Source: Cytobacillus oceanisediminis 2691 (GTDB lineage: Bacteria > Bacillota > Bacilli > Bacillales > Cytobacillaceae). Taken from it: DNA of 64,000 bases. The stretch lies in assembly GCF_000294775.2 (NCBI RefSeq), contig NZ_CP015506.1:1029501-1093500 (forward strand). Reading direction: 5' to 3'. Position 1 is the stretch's first letter; each line of letters starts with the position of its first letter. The notes below the pieces were generated by a model that worked only from the letters and a program-made list of their open reading frames with translations, had not been told where the DNA came from and ran no database searches. A program made the translations under genes and the position numbers. Positions 9,389 to 17,655 of this stretch are shown piece after piece.

Positions 9389-10327
9389 ATGGAAAAAGAA
9401 TATAACGAAGATAACTGGAAATGGCACCGTTACGATCATTTGGAGGAAATAGATTACCAGGTGGCTGGTGACTATAAAGATGTCTTAAAGGAATGGGCCA
9501 AGAATACATCCGAGAATAAAACAAATGTAATGAAAATTGATACTTCAGTCCGCGGTAAGGAATTTATTAGCGGTTCGCTCATTTATCAGCAAAAAACAAA
9601 GGAGCAGCATGAAAATAGTTTGTTCCACTATTTTCTGACAAGGGATTTTCTCATCACTGTCAGCTTTGATTCGTCTGTCATTCAGTCTGATGATTCATTG
9701 CTATTAAAAAAAATGGATTATACCCATAATGCTATTGATGGATTTTTCGTGATTTTAGGCGAGATCCTAAGTGATAACATCCAGAAGATTGATAAGTTTG
9801 AAGTACGGTTAAATGAGCTGCTATGGAAAATAAAAGAGAAAAATAATATTAACCGCCTGGAGGAAATCTATGAGCTCCGTCACCAGATCCTGGTTTGGAA
9901 GAATATTATGATTCCTGTTAAGGAAATCAGGCTGGGTGTAGAAGAGACGTTTGGTGAAGGTGTCACCGATGGAACTGAATTTAAAAGAACGTGCAAGCGA
10001 ATTGAAAGGGGCTATACGCTGGTGCGGGAGTATCAGCAGGAAATTGATGACCTGGTTAATTTTGAAGAAATGGTATCCATGCACCGGGGAAATGAAATCG
10101 TGAAGACACTCACGGTCATTACCACCCTTATGACTCCGATCGCAACATGGGGAGCGCTCTGGGGTATGAACTTCAAAGTTATGCCTGAACTGGAATGGAA
10201 GTATGGGTATTTGTTCTCCATTATCATAATCATCGCTTCTACCGCAGCCCTCTATATCATGCTTATTAAAAAAGGCTGGATGGGTGATATCCTAAGGGGA
10301 AAAAAGAAGAATTCATTCTTCAAATAA
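9389..10327 (+). CDS. corA: CorA-family Mg2+/divalent metal channel
   Basis: About 312 residues from ATG 9389, placed 9-10 bp after AGGAAGG; starts at 9311, 9368 and 9383 are in frame, but 9311 has no ribosome site. The protein has the CorA plan: a large charged cytoplasmic domain, a long stalk helix and two C-terminal membrane helices. The signature WGMNFKVMPELEW (GMN at the pore mouth) lies between the two helices, and the C-terminus is basic. The length is close to B. subtilis YfjQ (about 319). It is predicted to take up Mg2+, possibly Co2+ or Ni2+. No M-box-like leader was recognised in 9185-9388, which otherwise holds nothing I can identify. Confidence 0.85.
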   Translation: MEKEYNEDNWKWHRYDHLEEIDYQVAGDYKDVLKEWAKNTSENKTNVMKIDTSVRGKEFISGSLIYQQKTKEQHENSLFHYFLTRDFLITVSFDSSVIQSDDSLLLKKMDYTHNAIDGFFVILGEILSDNIQKIDKFEVRLNELLWKIKEKNNINRLEEIYELRHQILVWKNIMIPVKEIRLGVEETFGEGVTDGTEFKRTCKRIERGYTLVREYQQEIDDLVNFEEMVSMHRGNEIVKTLTVITTLMTPIATWGALWGMNFKVMPELEWKYGYLFSIIIIIASTAALYIMLIKKGWMGDILRGKKKNSFFK

Positions 10328-10357
10328 AGGAATGCCGTTAGAATGCGGCATTCCTTT
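10326..10357. terminator. bidirectional terminator
   Basis: AAAGGAATGCCG and CGGCATTCCTTT form a 12-bp perfect stem around an 8-base loop. It serves the CorA gene and, in its loop, holds the stop codon of the convergent SDR gene. Confidence 0.85.
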
Positions 10358-11288
10358 CGTTTAGTAAATGATCCAGTGTTACTTTAATCCCAGCCTCGTA
10401 TGATGTTTTAGGAAGAGTGCCAATTCTCGCTTCATATTTACTGCCGTCCAATATAACAGGTGTCTGATTCAAATACATCAATTCTGTATATTCTCTCATC
10501 ATGGGATCAAATAGGCCGATTGCACGTATCATCCATTTATGGACAGGTCTGAAGGAAACGCCTCTGCTAAGATGCTGAGATACAATACTGGCTATTTCTT
10601 CTCCGGTAATGGTTCCTGCACCAGGGATATTCCAAGCTTCACCATATGAGTTTTCATTCAATGCAAGCTCGGCTAATGCTTCTGCTCCATCTTTAATGAA
10701 AATGAATTCTCTCGGTATATTGGTTTTGCCGACAAACATGCCCTTATTCTTTTCAATAATTTGGCTGAGAGTATAGTGTAAGAGTGTGTTTCCTGTATGA
10801 GGACCGTAAAAGTCAGGGAAGTGGGCAATGATATATGGTACCCCTGATCTTTTAATAGTCTCAATCAAGTCCTGGCGCAGCATGCCTTTTTTCGTGTGCG
10901 GATTCTTGGGAGAAACTTCGTTTGCAGGGCTGGATTGAAGACCATAGGAGTATATATTATCAGCATATATAAAAGGCTTATGATGTTTGCTGCAGGCCTG
11001 CAGGATATTATTTAAGATAATTGAGAGTGTGGGATCCCAGTCCGGGTAAGGGATATTGATGGCATGGAACACTGCATCTGCTTCGGACACTGCTTTCTCA
11101 ACATCATCTGGATTCAAGGCATCACCAGCATGGATGACAGCATTTTGTCCCCAGCTTTTTTTAAAGTTAAGCAGGTTTTCGTTAGACCTTGCAAAAGCGA
11201 TAGTTTTAATATTTCTGCGGCATAATGCTTCTGTCAAAGCATAGCCCATTCCGCCTGTTGCTCCTAATACTGCAGCTGTTTTCATCAT
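10338..11288 (-). CDS. extended SDR: NAD(P)-dependent epimerase/dehydratase
   Basis: A 316-residue Rossmann protein with the nucleotide-binding motif GATGGMG at 9-15. The catalytic YxxxK of classical extended SDRs is not obvious; the region YADNIYSYGLQSSPANE resembles the substrate loop of atypical members. The C-terminal part (REFIFIKDGAEALAELAL, GEAWNIPG) is typical of NAD-dependent epimerases. Two ATGs lie 8 and 11 bp after AAGGATG; I keep the first. It sits 75 bp behind a TetR gene on the same strand, and an exact copy of the TetR operator lies in that gap. The operator repeat supports repression of this gene by that TetR, with an unknown small-molecule inducer. Confidence 0.8.
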   Translation of the reverse strand: MMKTAAVLGATGGMGYALTEALCRRNIKTIAFARSNENLLNFKKSWGQNAVIHAGDALNPDDVEKAVSEADAVFHAINIPYPDWDPTLSIILNNILQACSKHHKPFIYADNIYSYGLQSSPANEVSPKNPHTKKGMLRQDLIETIKRSGVPYIIAHFPDFYGPHTGNTLLHYTLSQIIEKNKGMFVGKTNIPREFIFIKDGAEALAELALNENSYGEAWNIPGAGTITGEEIASIVSQHLSRGVSFRPVHKWMIRAIGLFDPMMREYTELMYLNQTPVILDGSKYEARIGTLPKTSYEAGIKVTLDHLLNERNAAF

Positions 11289-11311
11289 TTTTCATCATCC
11301 TTTTTATTTAA

Positions 11312-11326
11312 TTGACCACTGTTCAA
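11312..11326. promoter_or_regulatory. TetR operator, copy 1 (upstream of SDR gene)
   Basis: TTGACCACTGTTCAA is a 15-bp near-palindrome with half-sites TTGAnCA, 24 bp before the SDR start. It matches the copy at 11954-11968 in both half-sites. Confidence 0.75.
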
Positions 11327-11363
11327 TTGAGTGGAAAAATGAAAGAAATGCGGTAACATTTCT

Positions 11364-11936
11364 TTAACAAATTGCTTTTATTAAAAATTGGGCATGTGAA
11401 GAGGCGAGTTCCTTCACTTCTTCAAATGTGGTTTCCGTTCTGCAATAATGTGTGACAAAGCCGTGCAGACTTAGAAATACAGACCAAATATCCTTTATGG
11501 AGAGAGAGTTGGGAGCGAGTGAATTAACCGCTTGTGCAAAATGCAGGTAGCTTTTGTTTGGCCCTTTATTTAGATAGCCTTTCACATCATCATCACGAAT
11601 TAAAAACATCAGCTCATAATGCTTTTGATGGGTCAGGCCAAATTGTATATAACGGTAAAAAATGCTGAAAAGCTTTTGTTCATTGCTATCTGCAGATTCT
11701 CTCAGGACACTGTCGAGGACTTGATCAAGTTTTTGAAAATCGGCTTCAACAATTTCATAAAATAATTGAGCCTTGTTTTTGAAATGATAATAGATGGCAC
11801 CATGGCTGCACTGAAGGGTGTCCGCAATTTTTCTCATGGATGCTGCGGCATATCCTTCCTGAACAAACAGGTCACGTGCTACAGAAATAATGGCTTCTTT
11901 TGTTAGTTCGTCATGGGCTGATTTTCTTGGACTCAT
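11364..11936 (-). CDS. TetR/AcrR family repressor
   Basis: A 190-residue regulator starting at ATG behind AAAGGTG. Residues 12-60 form the TetR DNA-binding domain (KEAIISVARDLFVQEGYAAASMRKIADTL, then HGAIYYHFKNKAQLF). The rest is a helical ligand-binding and dimer domain. The 15-bp near-palindrome at 11954-11968 lies 18 bp before its start, so it is expected to repress itself. A second copy controls the SDR gene downstream. The first copy also sits between this gene and the divergent acyl-CoA thioesterase, which may share the control. Inducer unknown; a TetR next to acyl-CoA or oxidoreductase genes often binds a hydrophobic or acyl ligand, but that is only a guess here. Confidence 0.88.
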   Translation of the reverse strand: MSPRKSAHDELTKEAIISVARDLFVQEGYAAASMRKIADTLQCSHGAIYYHFKNKAQLFYEIVEADFQKLDQVLDSVLRESADSNEQKLFSIFYRYIQFGLTHQKHYELMFLIRDDDVKGYLNKGPNKSYLHFAQAVNSLAPNSLSIKDIWSVFLSLHGFVTHYCRTETTFEEVKELASSHAQFLIKAIC

Positions 11937-11953
11937 GGAATCACCTTTCGTTA

Positions 11954-11968
11954 TTGAACACTGGTCAA
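11954..11968. promoter_or_regulatory. TetR operator, copy 2 (tetR-ykhA divergent region)
   Basis: TTGAACACTGGTCAA, dyad-symmetric in 12 of 15 positions and sharing the TTGAnCA half-sites with the copy at 11312-11326. It lies 18 bp upstream of the TetR gene and 112 bp upstream of ykhA. Confidence 0.75.
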
Positions 11969-12080
11969 TAAAATTATATGATGATAGGATATTTTTGGCA
12001 ATGTTTTTTTACTATCTATCCAAATAATTTTAATTAGCCATCAGCTTTTGATATGCTTTAATAAAACAGGAGGGAACAAC

Positions 12081-12593
12081 ATGAATGAAACAAAAACATG
12101 CAGAGAATCTTTTACGGTAAAAACAAGCATTGTGCTTCCGCCAGACACGAATACATATGGAACACTATTTGGCGGCAAGCTAATGGCTTATATTGATGAT
12201 GTGGCAGCCATCGCGGCGATGAGGCACGGGAGAAGAAATGTCGTAACCGCTTCTACAGATTCTGTTGACTTTCTTCATCCGGTTTATGAAGGCAACTCAG
12301 TCTGCCTGGAGGCCTTTGTGACCTATACAGGCCGGACATCAATGGAGATCTTTGTAAAAGTAATTGCAGAAGACCTGCTGACCGGGGACCGAAATGTGTG
12401 TGCTATGTCCTTTTTGACAATGGTTGCGGTTGACGAGAATGGAAAGCCGACCCCGGTGCCGGCGGTTGTGCCTGAGACAGATGAAGAAAAGAGCTTATAT
12501 GAATCAGCAAAAGAACGTGCGGAAATTCGCAAAAAACGGAGAAAGGACAGTGAAGCCAGGGCAAAGACATACGGTACAGGTCTGCCCTGGTAA
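12081..12593 (+). CDS. ykhA: acyl-CoA thioesterase (hotdog fold)
   Basis: 171 residues from ATG 12081, 6 bp after AGGAGGG; an upstream in-frame start at 12048 lacks a ribosome site. It closely follows B. subtilis YkhA in plan: NTYGTLFGGKLMAYIDDVAA is the hotdog helix with the catalytic Asp, followed by TASTDSVDFLHPV and the GRTSMEIFVKV strand, and the same PW C-terminus. These enzymes hydrolyse acyl-CoA to fatty acid and CoA and form hexamers. Divergent to the tetR gene. Confidence 0.9.
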   Translation: MNETKTCRESFTVKTSIVLPPDTNTYGTLFGGKLMAYIDDVAAIAAMRHGRRNVVTASTDSVDFLHPVYEGNSVCLEAFVTYTGRTSMEIFVKVIAEDLLTGDRNVCAMSFLTMVAVDENGKPTPVPAVVPETDEEKSLYESAKERAEIRKKRRKDSEARAKTYGTGLPW

Positions 12594-12608
12594 ATAAGGG
12601 GGAGAATA

Positions 12609-13201
12609 ATGGGTTCCAAAGTGATGCATAGCATCATCAACAATGAAATTGCATCCAGAATGAAAATAGAGGACAGAGCAGCTTTTTTATTGGGGGGAAT
12701 AGCACCAGACGCTGTTTCTCCCAAAGGGATCTTGTCCATTTTTATAAAGGGAGAACGGATGATTATAAGAGTATTGTTTATAAATACAGGAATATAAGTC
12801 ATCACCTTACATCCTCGGCTATTACATCCACTTAATTGCAGACCATGTCTGGCTGACAGGATTCTATCTTCCCAGGCTGAAAAACAGAATGGAAAAAGAT
12901 GACGAGGTCTTTACCCGCTATCATAATGATTTTCGCCTGTGTAATGCAAAGCTCTCTGGACATTACGGCCCTATGAAATTTGAACCTGCCAGACTTAGAA
13001 GAGATTTCTTCCAAACAAGTCAGCTTATTTCTTCCATTTGTTTAAAACGAATTTGAATACGATAAAAAGGACGCTGAGAAGCCCCTTGAAGTGTTTATAT
13101 TTCAGCAGATTGTCGGATACGTTGAAACCTCTGCAGAGCTGGGGATTGCAGAGTTGAAGAAATTCTTGCTTTTAAAAAATAAACTCCTCATTTCTTCCTA
13201 G
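12609..13201 (+). pseudogene. decayed zinc-dependent phospholipase C-like / HD-type hydrolase gene
   Basis: A good start (GGGGGAGAATA before ATG 12609) opens a reading frame MGSKVMHSIINNEIASRM...FLLGGIAPDAVSP that then falls apart. The same protein continues in a second frame from about 12735 (GRTDDYKSIVYKY), a third from about 12813 (YILGYYIHLIADHVWLTGF, then LKNRMEKDDEVFTRYHNDF) and a fourth from about 13040 (EFEYDKKDAEKPLEVF, then IVGYVETSAELGI), ending at TAG 13199-13201. At least three frameshifts are therefore needed. The pattern of His residues and DHVW resembles the Zn_dep_PLPC/HD-like family found in Bacillus. It is clearly non-functional. The flanking genes are intact. Confidence 0.75.
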
Positions 13202-13321
13202 CTTGTATCACATAATCTAGTAAAATAGATTTAACTTTCAGAATATTAACTCTTATTCCTTGATAATCCTTTTCCTTCCTCTTAAGTTAGACGTGTATAA
13301 CATAACTGAAGGAGGATGAAT

Positions 13322-15103
13322 ATGAGAAGAGTTTTGAAAGCTAGTGTCCTAATGCTTTTAAGTATTTTACTAGTTGCCGGAACCATGCCTTTAACCGGGC
13401 AGGCGAAAAAGCCGAAGCCTGATGATGGCTATGGCGGCTATAGCCAGGTTGATGTTGGCAAGGACGGAATGGTGGCTTCAGCCCATCCGCTGGCATCAAA
13501 AATTGGGGCAGATGTCTTGAAAAATGGCGGTAATGCCATCGATGCGGCTGTCGCAGTCCAATTCGCCCTTAATGTTGTGGAACCAATGATGTCCGGAATT
13601 GGCGGGGGTGGTTTCATGATGGTCTATGATGGCAAAACGAAAGAAACCAGCATTATTAACAGCCGTGAGCGCGCTCCAGCAGGTGCCGCACCAGATATGT
13701 TCCTGGATGAAAACGGAAAGCCGATTCCATTTGCGGAGCGTTCAACTGGCGGTACGGCAGTCGGTGTGCCCGGCACATTGAAAGGATTGGAAACGGCCCT
13801 TGAAAAATGGGGAACACGCCCTATGCAGCAGCTGATCGGCCCTGCCATTAAGCTGGCAGATAAAGGATTCCCAATAGATTCTGTATTAGCCGATGCGATT
13901 GCCGATAATCAGGACAAGCTTGGCAGAACAGCTGCCGGCAAAGTGTTTTTGCCTAAGGGCGAACCTATTGAAGAAGGGGAGCGTCTAGTACAGAAGGATC
14001 TTGCAAAAACCCTGAAGATGATACGTGCTGGCGGGACAGACGCTTTTTATAATGGGAAAATCGCAGAAGCTCTTGCTGGTGTGGTGCAGGATTTTGGCGG
14101 ATCCATGACACCTGAAGACCTTGCGGGATATGAAGTGACTATTGATGAGCCTATTTGGGGAGATTACCAGGGGTATGAAATTGCGAGCATGCCGCCCCCA
14201 AGCTCTGGCGGAGTGTTTTTGCTGCAGATGCTGAAGATTCTGGATGATTTTAATCTATCACAATATGATTTAAAATCCTGGGAGAAATATCACCTGCTTG
14301 CTGAGACCATGCATCTTGCCTATGCAGACCGCGTCGTATATGCAGGAGATCCAGAGTTTGTAAATGTCCCAGTCAATGGGCTGCTTCACCCTGATTATAT
14401 TAAGGAGCGCCAGGAACTGATCAGCCTGAATGAAGTGAATCCAAGCCCGGAAGCGGGAGATCCTTGGAAATATGAGAACAGTGAAGCCAATTATGAAGCA
14501 GCTGAACAGCCGAATGACCGCCAATACGGTGAGACCACTCATTTTTCTGTAACGGACAGATGGGGAAATGTTGTCTCATATACCACAACGATTGAACAGG
14601 TATTCGGAACAGGAATCATGGTTCCAGGCTACGGGCTGATGCTGAATAATGAGCTGACAGATTTTGATGCTGTACCGGGCGGGGCAAATGAAGTCCAGCC
14701 AAACAAGCGGCCTTTAAGCTCGATGACCCCGACGATTGTCTTTGAAGATGGAGAGCCGGTCCTGACTGTCGGTTCACCAGGCGGCCCAACGATTATAACA
14801 TCAGTACTGCAGACGATCCTTTACGCCATTGAATATGACATGGAGCTAAAAGCAGCAGTTGAAGAACCGCGAATCTATACAAATAATCTGAATTCCTACC
14901 GCTATGAAGAGGGAATTCCTTCAGAAGTTATTAATAGGCTAAAAGGGATGGGGCATAGCTTCGGTCCGAGTCCGACCACGATTGGAAACGTCCAAAGTAT
15001 TTTGATCGACCGGGACAAAGGAATTTTCAAAGGTGTGGCAGATTCAAGCCGCAATGGTGCTGCCATTGGTGTTGATTTGAAAGGAAAAGGGAAAAGCAAA
15101 TAA
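13322..15103 (+). CDS. ggt: gamma-glutamyltransferase, secreted
   Basis: 593 residues from ATG 13322, 6 bp after GGAGG; the ATG at 13316 directly abuts the ribosome site and is unlikely. A signal peptide (about residues 1-29, MRRVLKAS then SVLMLLSILLVAG, cut after QAK-like residues) directs export. The proenzyme autocleaves before the catalytic Thr of GETTHFSVTD, giving large and small subunits. The oxyanion region PLSSMTPTIV and glycine-rich GSPGGPTIITSVLQ are present. It cleaves gamma-glutamyl bonds of glutathione and poly-gamma-glutamate and transfers or hydrolyses the glutamyl group outside the cell. Monocistronic with its own terminator. Confidence 0.93.
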   Translation: MRRVLKASVLMLLSILLVAGTMPLTGQAKKPKPDDGYGGYSQVDVGKDGMVASAHPLASKIGADVLKNGGNAIDAAVAVQFALNVVEPMMSGIGGGGFMMVYDGKTKETSIINSRERAPAGAAPDMFLDENGKPIPFAERSTGGTAVGVPGTLKGLETALEKWGTRPMQQLIGPAIKLADKGFPIDSVLADAIADNQDKLGRTAAGKVFLPKGEPIEEGERLVQKDLAKTLKMIRAGGTDAFYNGKIAEALAGVVQDFGGSMTPEDLAGYEVTIDEPIWGDYQGYEIASMPPPSSGGVFLLQMLKILDDFNLSQYDLKSWEKYHLLAETMHLAYADRVVYAGDPEFVNVPVNGLLHPDYIKERQELISLNEVNPSPEAGDPWKYENSEANYEAAEQPNDRQYGETTHFSVTDRWGNVVSYTTTIEQVFGTGIMVPGYGLMLNNELTDFDAVPGGANEVQPNKRPLSSMTPTIVFEDGEPVLTVGSPGGPTIITSVLQTILYAIEYDMELKAAVEEPRIYTNNLNSYRYEEGIPSEVINRLKGMGHSFGPSPTTIGNVQSILIDRDKGIFKGVADSSRNGAAIGVDLKGKGKSK

Positions 15104-15111
15104 GATTTGTG

Positions 15112-15145
15112 AGAATAGCGCCTTATCAATAAGGTGCTATTCTTT
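15112..15145 (+). terminator. intrinsic terminator of ggt
   Basis: AGAATAGCGCCTTAT pairs with ATAAGGTGCTATTCT (one G-U) around a short loop, followed by TTTT. Confidence 0.85.
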
Positions 15146-15245
15146 TGATGCGAAATGAATAGTCGTTCATTTTATGGCAGGAATTTATGTTTATCTGTTG
15201 AAATATAATTTAAGCAGGCATTCATAAAAGAAGGAGGAACATGCC

Positions 15246-15572
15246 ATGGCAGTCAAAGATGAATTATACCAGCTGGCAGATAAAATGAACGCTGATCCCG
15301 TTCATATCAAGGATGAGAAAAATCGGGTATTTCAGGTGGACCTTGAGGAAAGCGGCCCAATCCAGATTTTATTAAAGGAGGGGAAAGTCATAGTGGAAGA
15401 AGGGGCTTCCCATGAGCCTGAAGTGACACTGAAACTGTCAGATAAAAACTTTTCTAAGTTATTAAAAGATGATCTTAACACGACGATGGCATTTATGACA
15501 GGCAGTCTGAAAGTTGACGGTAAAATGGGGCTGGCCCTGAAGCTGCAGGAAATTGTAAAGAAATATCAATGA
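15246..15572 (+). CDS. SCP2 sterol-carrier-domain protein
   Basis: A 108-residue single-domain protein starting at ATG 15246 with AAGGAGGAACATGCC in front. The sequence follows the SCP2 fold: an N-terminal helix, strands FQVDLEESGPIQILLKEGKVIVEEG, the EVTLKLSDKNFSKLL helix and a hydrophobic C-terminal helix after GSLKVDGKMGLALKL. Stand-alone SCP2 proteins in Bacillaceae are thought to bind acyl-CoA or lipids; no enzymatic role is visible. Single gene. Confidence 0.85.
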   Translation: MAVKDELYQLADKMNADPVHIKDEKNRVFQVDLEESGPIQILLKEGKVIVEEGASHEPEVTLKLSDKNFSKLLKDDLNTTMAFMTGSLKVDGKMGLALKLQEIVKKYQ

Positions 15573-15573
15573 T

Positions 15574-15610
15574 AATAAGGCAGCCCCCTCAAACAGGAAG
15601 CTGCCTTATT
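15574..15610. terminator. bidirectional terminator
   Basis: AATAAGGCAGC (15574-15584) pairs perfectly with GCTGCCTTATT (15600-15610). It separates the convergent SCP2 and GNAT genes. Confidence 0.85.
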
Positions 15611-16111
15611 TTATGATAAAAACAGTGCCATCAGGTCTTCATCATAGTACTTTCCGTCAATCTTAAGAGCGTGCCTCTCCTTTCCGTAAACCTCGAAGCC
15701 AAAAGAAGCATATAGCTTTTTAGCAGGAATATTTTCAGACATTACAGCCAGGTGGATTTGTTCAACCCCATCCCAGGAGCGTGCCTTTTCCACAGCTTTG
15801 CCCACCAGGCACTTGCCAACGCCATTCTGACGCCATGACTCTGTAACGTACATCGCATAAATATTGGACCGATGATTTACTTTCAATCCGGTTTCTCGTA
15901 CTAAACTGACTACACCTATAAGTTTTCCATTTTCAAATGCGCCGAAGTGAAAGGAGTTATCCCCCTTAAATCTTTCACCATACACTTCAGGAGGCCTCCC
16001 GGCTTCCTCCTCATAGCTTGAACCAAATGCTTCCGGATTCTTTTTTAACCCTTCCAATCTAATCTCTTTGTAGATTTCAGCATCATCTGGACGCAGAAGC
16101 CTAATTTCCAT
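15611..16111 (-). CDS. GNAT family N-acetyltransferase
   Basis: 166 residues from ATG (16111), 8 bp after AAAGGAG; a GTG three codons upstream overlaps the ribosome site. The acetyl-CoA binding motif is YVTESWRQNGVGKCLV, followed by the beta-bulge strand IHLAVMSENIPAKKLYASFGF typical of GNATs. The N-terminus (IRLLRPDDAEIYKEIRLEGL) is the usual first strand and helix. Substrate cannot be told from sequence. Confidence 0.87.
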   Translation of the reverse strand: MEIRLLRPDDAEIYKEIRLEGLKKNPEAFGSSYEEEAGRPPEVYGERFKGDNSFHFGAFENGKLIGVVSLVRETGLKVNHRSNIYAMYVTESWRQNGVGKCLVGKAVEKARSWDGVEQIHLAVMSENIPAKKLYASFGFEVYGKERHALKIDGKYYDEDLMALFLS

Positions 16112-16244
16112 CCTGGACACTCCTTTATTTTTCCTAACCCTTAGATTCTAGTTAACAGGACAAACTCCTTTAACATTTTTCTAAGAAAAGTTTTTTTCTG
16201 CTTGTATAAGGGAACAGGATAAAAAAAGTACAGGAGGGATTGGA

Positions 16245-16388
16245 ATGTCTCAGGAAAACAGCAAGGACTTAAAGGATATTGTAAAAGGGCAGAATTCCGC
16301 GCAGAAACAAGAACAGTCATTGAAAGATCAGGAGCGTAAGCCGGATCAGCAAAACCGTTTGAAGGACCAGGAGAATATGAGGAAGTAG
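16245..16388 (+). CDS. 47-residue hydrophilic protein
   Basis: ATG 16245 follows CAGGAGGG at 5-6 bp spacing. The product, MSQENSKDLKDI... ending in QENMRK, is entirely charged or polar (Lys, Gln, Glu, Asp) with no hydrophobic segment and looks intrinsically disordered. Its stop is 4 bp before the left arm of a terminator that has been split by an IS3 element. The good ribosome site and matched terminator support a real gene. Function unknown; small disordered proteins of this kind are common among sporulation products. Confidence 0.6.
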   Translation: MSQENSKDLKDIVKGQNSAQKQEQSLKDQERKPDQQNRLKDQENMRK

Positions 16389-16492
16389 TTTTAAGAGAGC
16401 TATGAAGAATGTTATTATCCCCTTCAGGTAGACAGTAAAAAAAGAGAACATGATATGATGTTCTTACTAGTCTACTTGGAGGGGTTTTTTCT

Positions 16493-16795
16493 ATGGCCAA
16501 AAAAGGACAAACCTTTAAAACCTATACAGAGGGGTTTAAGCGAGAAGTTGTTCGTTTGAAGTTGGAGGAGAAATGGTCTTATAAACAGCTTCGAGAACAT
16601 TTTGGTATTAAAAGTGATGCCCAAATTGCAAATTGGGTTAAAAAAGTACGAAACGGAGAATCATTTGATGACCAGCGTGGGCATTGGAATAAGAAAAACT
16701 TTAATAATTTGGAAGAAGAGAATGCCTATCTGAAAGCGCAGGTGGAATACTTAAAAAAGCGCAATCCAAATCTACATGGGAAGGAATGGTCCTAA
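16493..16795 (+). CDS. IS3-family transposase OrfA
   Basis: A 100-residue DNA-binding subunit starting at ATG 16493 after GGAGGGGTTTTTTCT. Helix-turn-helix: WSYKQLREHFGIKSDAQIANWVKK, followed by a leucine-zipper-like tail LEEENAYLKAQVEYLKKR. It binds the IS ends. The A AAA AAG motif near its end lets ribosomes slip by -1 into orfB. Confidence 0.9.
   Translation: MAKKGQTFKTYTEGFKREVVRLKLEEKWSYKQLREHFGIKSDAQIANWVKKVRNGESFDDQRGHWNKKNFNNLEEENAYLKAQVEYLKKRNPNLHGKEWS
16753..16759 (+). other. programmed -1 frameshift site (A AAA AAG)
   Basis: In the orfA frame the codons are TTA AAA AAG, giving the classical A_AAA_AAG slippery heptamer. After a -1 shift the reading continues without a stop into the orfB frame, through GCG CAA TCC. 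This is the usual way IS3 elements make the OrfAB transposase. Confidence 0.75.
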
Positions 16796-17655
16796 AAGCA
16801 GATCGATTTCAAATTATTGATAATTTAAGGGAAAAGTATCCCCTTGCGTGGCTACTGAAAATTGGGGAAGTTTCAAAAGCAGGATATTACAAGTGGCGCA
16901 ATACAAATCCTATACGAAGAATCCGTCTTGAGGAGAATATTTTAGTAAAAGAGCATATCTTAGCCATCCACAAAATGCATCCTTACTACGGATATAAACG
17001 AATGACAAGGGCTCTTTCCCGGGAGGGAATTGTAGCTAATCATAAACGGGTCAGAAGATTAATGAGGGAATTAGGTATTCGTTCTGTCATTCGCAAGAAA
17101 CGTCCATTCTATGGACGAAAAGGATCCGTTTTATTTCCCAATGTCTTAAATCGGGAGTTCTTTGCTGAAAAACCGTATGAAAAACTCGTCACAGATATTA
17201 CTTACATCCGAGTTGGGGATGAGTTTGTCTATCTGTCAGCTGTTTTAGACTTATATAACAATGAAATTGTTTCATGGCAGTTATCTGAAAGGAACGATCT
17301 TAAGTTAGTCATAGATACTATAAAACAGCTAGAAGGCAAGCAGTTCGCAAAAAATGCTTTAATCCACTCAGATCAGGGGTTTCAATATACAACCAAAGCA
17401 TACGAAAAACAAGTGAAGGAGGACCTCCAAGTTATAGGCAGCCATTCAAGAAGAGGAAACTGTCATGATAATGCTTGTATAGAGTGTTTCTTTTCTCATT
17501 TAAAGACGGAGAAAGTTTATTTAGTACGTCCCAAAACAATGGAAGAAGCTTACGTAGCAATTCAGGATTATATACATTTTTACAATCAAGACCGTTTTCA
17601 AAGTAAATTAAACGACCTTTCCCCGATAGAATATCGAGAAAAGGCCGCAGCTTAG
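16786..17655 (+). CDS. IS3-family transposase OrfB (DDE integrase domain)
   Basis: 289 residues. The N-terminal part has the HTH_21 region (HPYYGYKRMTRALSREGI). The DDE catalytic core is visible as VTDITYIRVGDEFVYLSAVLD (first D), LIHSDQGFQYT (second D) and GNCHDNACIECFFSHLKTE (E), with the terminal YNQDRFQSKLNDLSPIEYR typical of the IS150/IS3 branch. It overlaps orfA by 10 bp and is expected mainly as part of an OrfAB fusion. Confidence 0.93.
   Translation: MVLKADRFQIIDNLREKYPLAWLLKIGEVSKAGYYKWRNTNPIRRIRLEENILVKEHILAIHKMHPYYGYKRMTRALSREGIVANHKRVRRLMRELGIRSVIRKKRPFYGRKGSVLFPNVLNREFFAEKPYEKLVTDITYIRVGDEFVYLSAVLDLYNNEIVSWQLSERNDLKLVIDTIKQLEGKQFAKNALIHSDQGFQYTTKAYEKQVKEDLQVIGSHSRRGNCHDNACIECFFSHLKTEKVYLVRPKTMEEAYVAIQDYIHFYNQDRFQSKLNDLSPIEYREKAAA

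Noticed and set aside
16141-16500. Minus-strand 119-codon open frame overlapping the 47-residue gene and the IS3 left end
   Set aside because: It crosses the IS boundary, has no ribosome site and overlaps a better plus-strand gene.
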